NCBI GenBank assembly: GCA_019119835.1
Contig: DWWE01000046.1
Location: forward strand, 1-48,078
Direction: 5' to 3'
DNA length: 48,078 nt
DNA from: Candidatus Gemmiger stercoravium
Lineage (GTDB): Bacteria > Bacillota > Clostridia > Oscillospirales > Ruminococcaceae
In this document: piece after piece, positions 47,491 to 48,078 of the stretch
Position numbering within the stretch: position 1 is the stretch's first letter
Layout: each line of letters begins with the position of its first letter
The notes under the pieces: model-generated
What the model saw: the letters and a program-made list of their open reading frames with translations, nothing else
The model's database searches: none
What the model was told of the DNA's origin: nothing
Program-made: the position numbers and the translations under genes

Positions 47491-48078
47491 ATGAAGGTTC
47501 TGGTAACGGGCGCGGCCGGGTTTATCGGCGGCCAGCTGTGGCATGCGCTGTGGAAGCGCGGCGATGCGGTCGTGGGCATCGACAATTTTTCCTACGGCAA
47601 TCTGGACAACCTGAAATTCGAGGACCACGACTTCGGCCCCGAGGTGCGCCGCATGGACATCCGGGACCGGGAGGCCATCCCCGCCCTGTTCGAACAGGAA
47701 AAGTTCGACGTGGTCTACAACATTGCGGGTATCGCGCCGCTGCCCGACTGCCAGAGCGACCCCGTGCAGGCCGTGGAGGTCAACACGCTGGGCCTGGTGC
47801 ATCTGCTGGAATGCGCCCGCCGCACCGGCGTGCGCCAGCTGGTGCAGGCTTCCACCAACGCCATGTATGAGAACGAGACCGAGTTCCCCACCGTGGAGGA
47901 CCGCTTTGCCCCGCCCACGCTGATCTACCCCAACACCAAGTACTGCGGCGAGCGTTTCTGCCAGAGTTTTGCCGATACCTACGGCATGACAGTCACCTGC
48001 CTGCGCTTTGCCAACGTCTACGGCCCCCACATCGACTGCCTGCGCAAGCAGCCGCCGTTCGTGGGCTACATGATCCGG
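47491..48078 (+). CDS. NAD-dependent epimerase/dehydratase (3' end outside window)
   Basis: The first 196 codons of an extended SDR enzyme, cut off by the window end. It starts MKVLVTGAAGFIGGQLWHAL with the G-x-x-G-x-x-G NAD loop, then VVGIDNFSYGNLDNL. DVVYNIAGIAPLPDCQSDP and QASTNAMYEN provide the catalytic Ser/Thr area, and YPNTKYCGERFCQSF the Y-x-x-x-K. RFANVYGP is the family signature. The sequence resembles UDP-glucose/GlcNAc 4-epimerases and UDP-glucuronate epimerases; the exact substrate is not clear. AAGGAGG precedes the ATG. It probably provides a nucleotide sugar (for example UDP-GalNAc or UDP-Gal) for this locus. Confidence 0.88.
   Translation, partial: MKVLVTGAAGFIGGQLWHALWKRGDAVVGIDNFSYGNLDNLKFEDHDFGPEVRRMDIRDREAIPALFEQEKFDVVYNIAGIAPLPDCQSDPVQAVEVNTLGLVHLLECARRTGVRQLVQASTNAMYENETEFPTVEDRFAPPTLIYPNTKYCGERFCQSFADTYGMTVTCLRFANVYGPHIDCLRKQPPFVGYMIR

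Overview
The window reads as a stretch of chromosome from a high-GC, Gram-positive anaerobe of the Clostridia, most likely an Oscillospiraceae gut bacterium of the Faecalibacterium/Subdoligranulum/Gemmiger kind. This is inference. It rests on G+C of roughly two thirds, strong AGGAGG ribosome sites, a T-box leader, ECF-type vitamin uptake, DUF1292 and VanZ proteins, and close ABC/MarR, MerR and AraC pairs. No phage or plasmid genes are visible.

Layout. 1-9.7 kb: the end of an ABC exporter operon, a cyclophilin lipoprotein, DUF1292, a candidate 6S RNA, a cysteine-less thioredoxin-fold protein, a MerR regulator diverging from a hybrid histidine kinase, DAHP synthase, and a small AT-richer islet (DUF2752, TM2, XRE). 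9.7-13.2 kb: a GDP-L-fucose operon on the minus strand (gmd, fcl, manC). 13.4-20.7 kb: AraC regulator and GH2 glycosidase, a decayed solute-binding protein beside 11-bp tandem repeats, DNA polymerase IV, an ECF S-component, a collagen-like lipoprotein and tRNA-Leu. 20.7-33.2 kb: a MIF-like tautomerase, a MarR regulator with a heterodimeric ABC exporter, VanZ, an Old Yellow Enzyme-like flavoprotein with a divergent AraC regulator, and a lipoprotein with an ABC-2 transporter. 33.2-36 kb: tRNA-Lys and a TGS-less threonyl-tRNA synthetase behind a T-box. 36.1 kb to the end: a cell-surface glycan operon with at least ten genes.

The most interesting system joins the two sugar regions. The minus-strand operon makes GDP-L-fucose. 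The 36-48 kb operon holds a GT11 alpha-1,2-fucosyltransferase, a Wzx-like flippase and, directly after it, a GT6 enzyme of the ABO histo-blood-group family with the metal-independent NXN motif. Together these are the enzyme classes needed to build a Fuc-alpha-1,2-Gal (H-type) unit and cap it with alpha-1,3-GalNAc or Gal, which would be an A/B blood-group-like surface glycan. The enzyme classes are read from sequence; linkage and antigenicity are inference.

Most intergenic gaps are short and carry clear sigma-A promoters and intrinsic terminators. The two larger gaps (25287-25597 and 33211-33754) hold hairpins and AT-rich sequence but no gene I can support.
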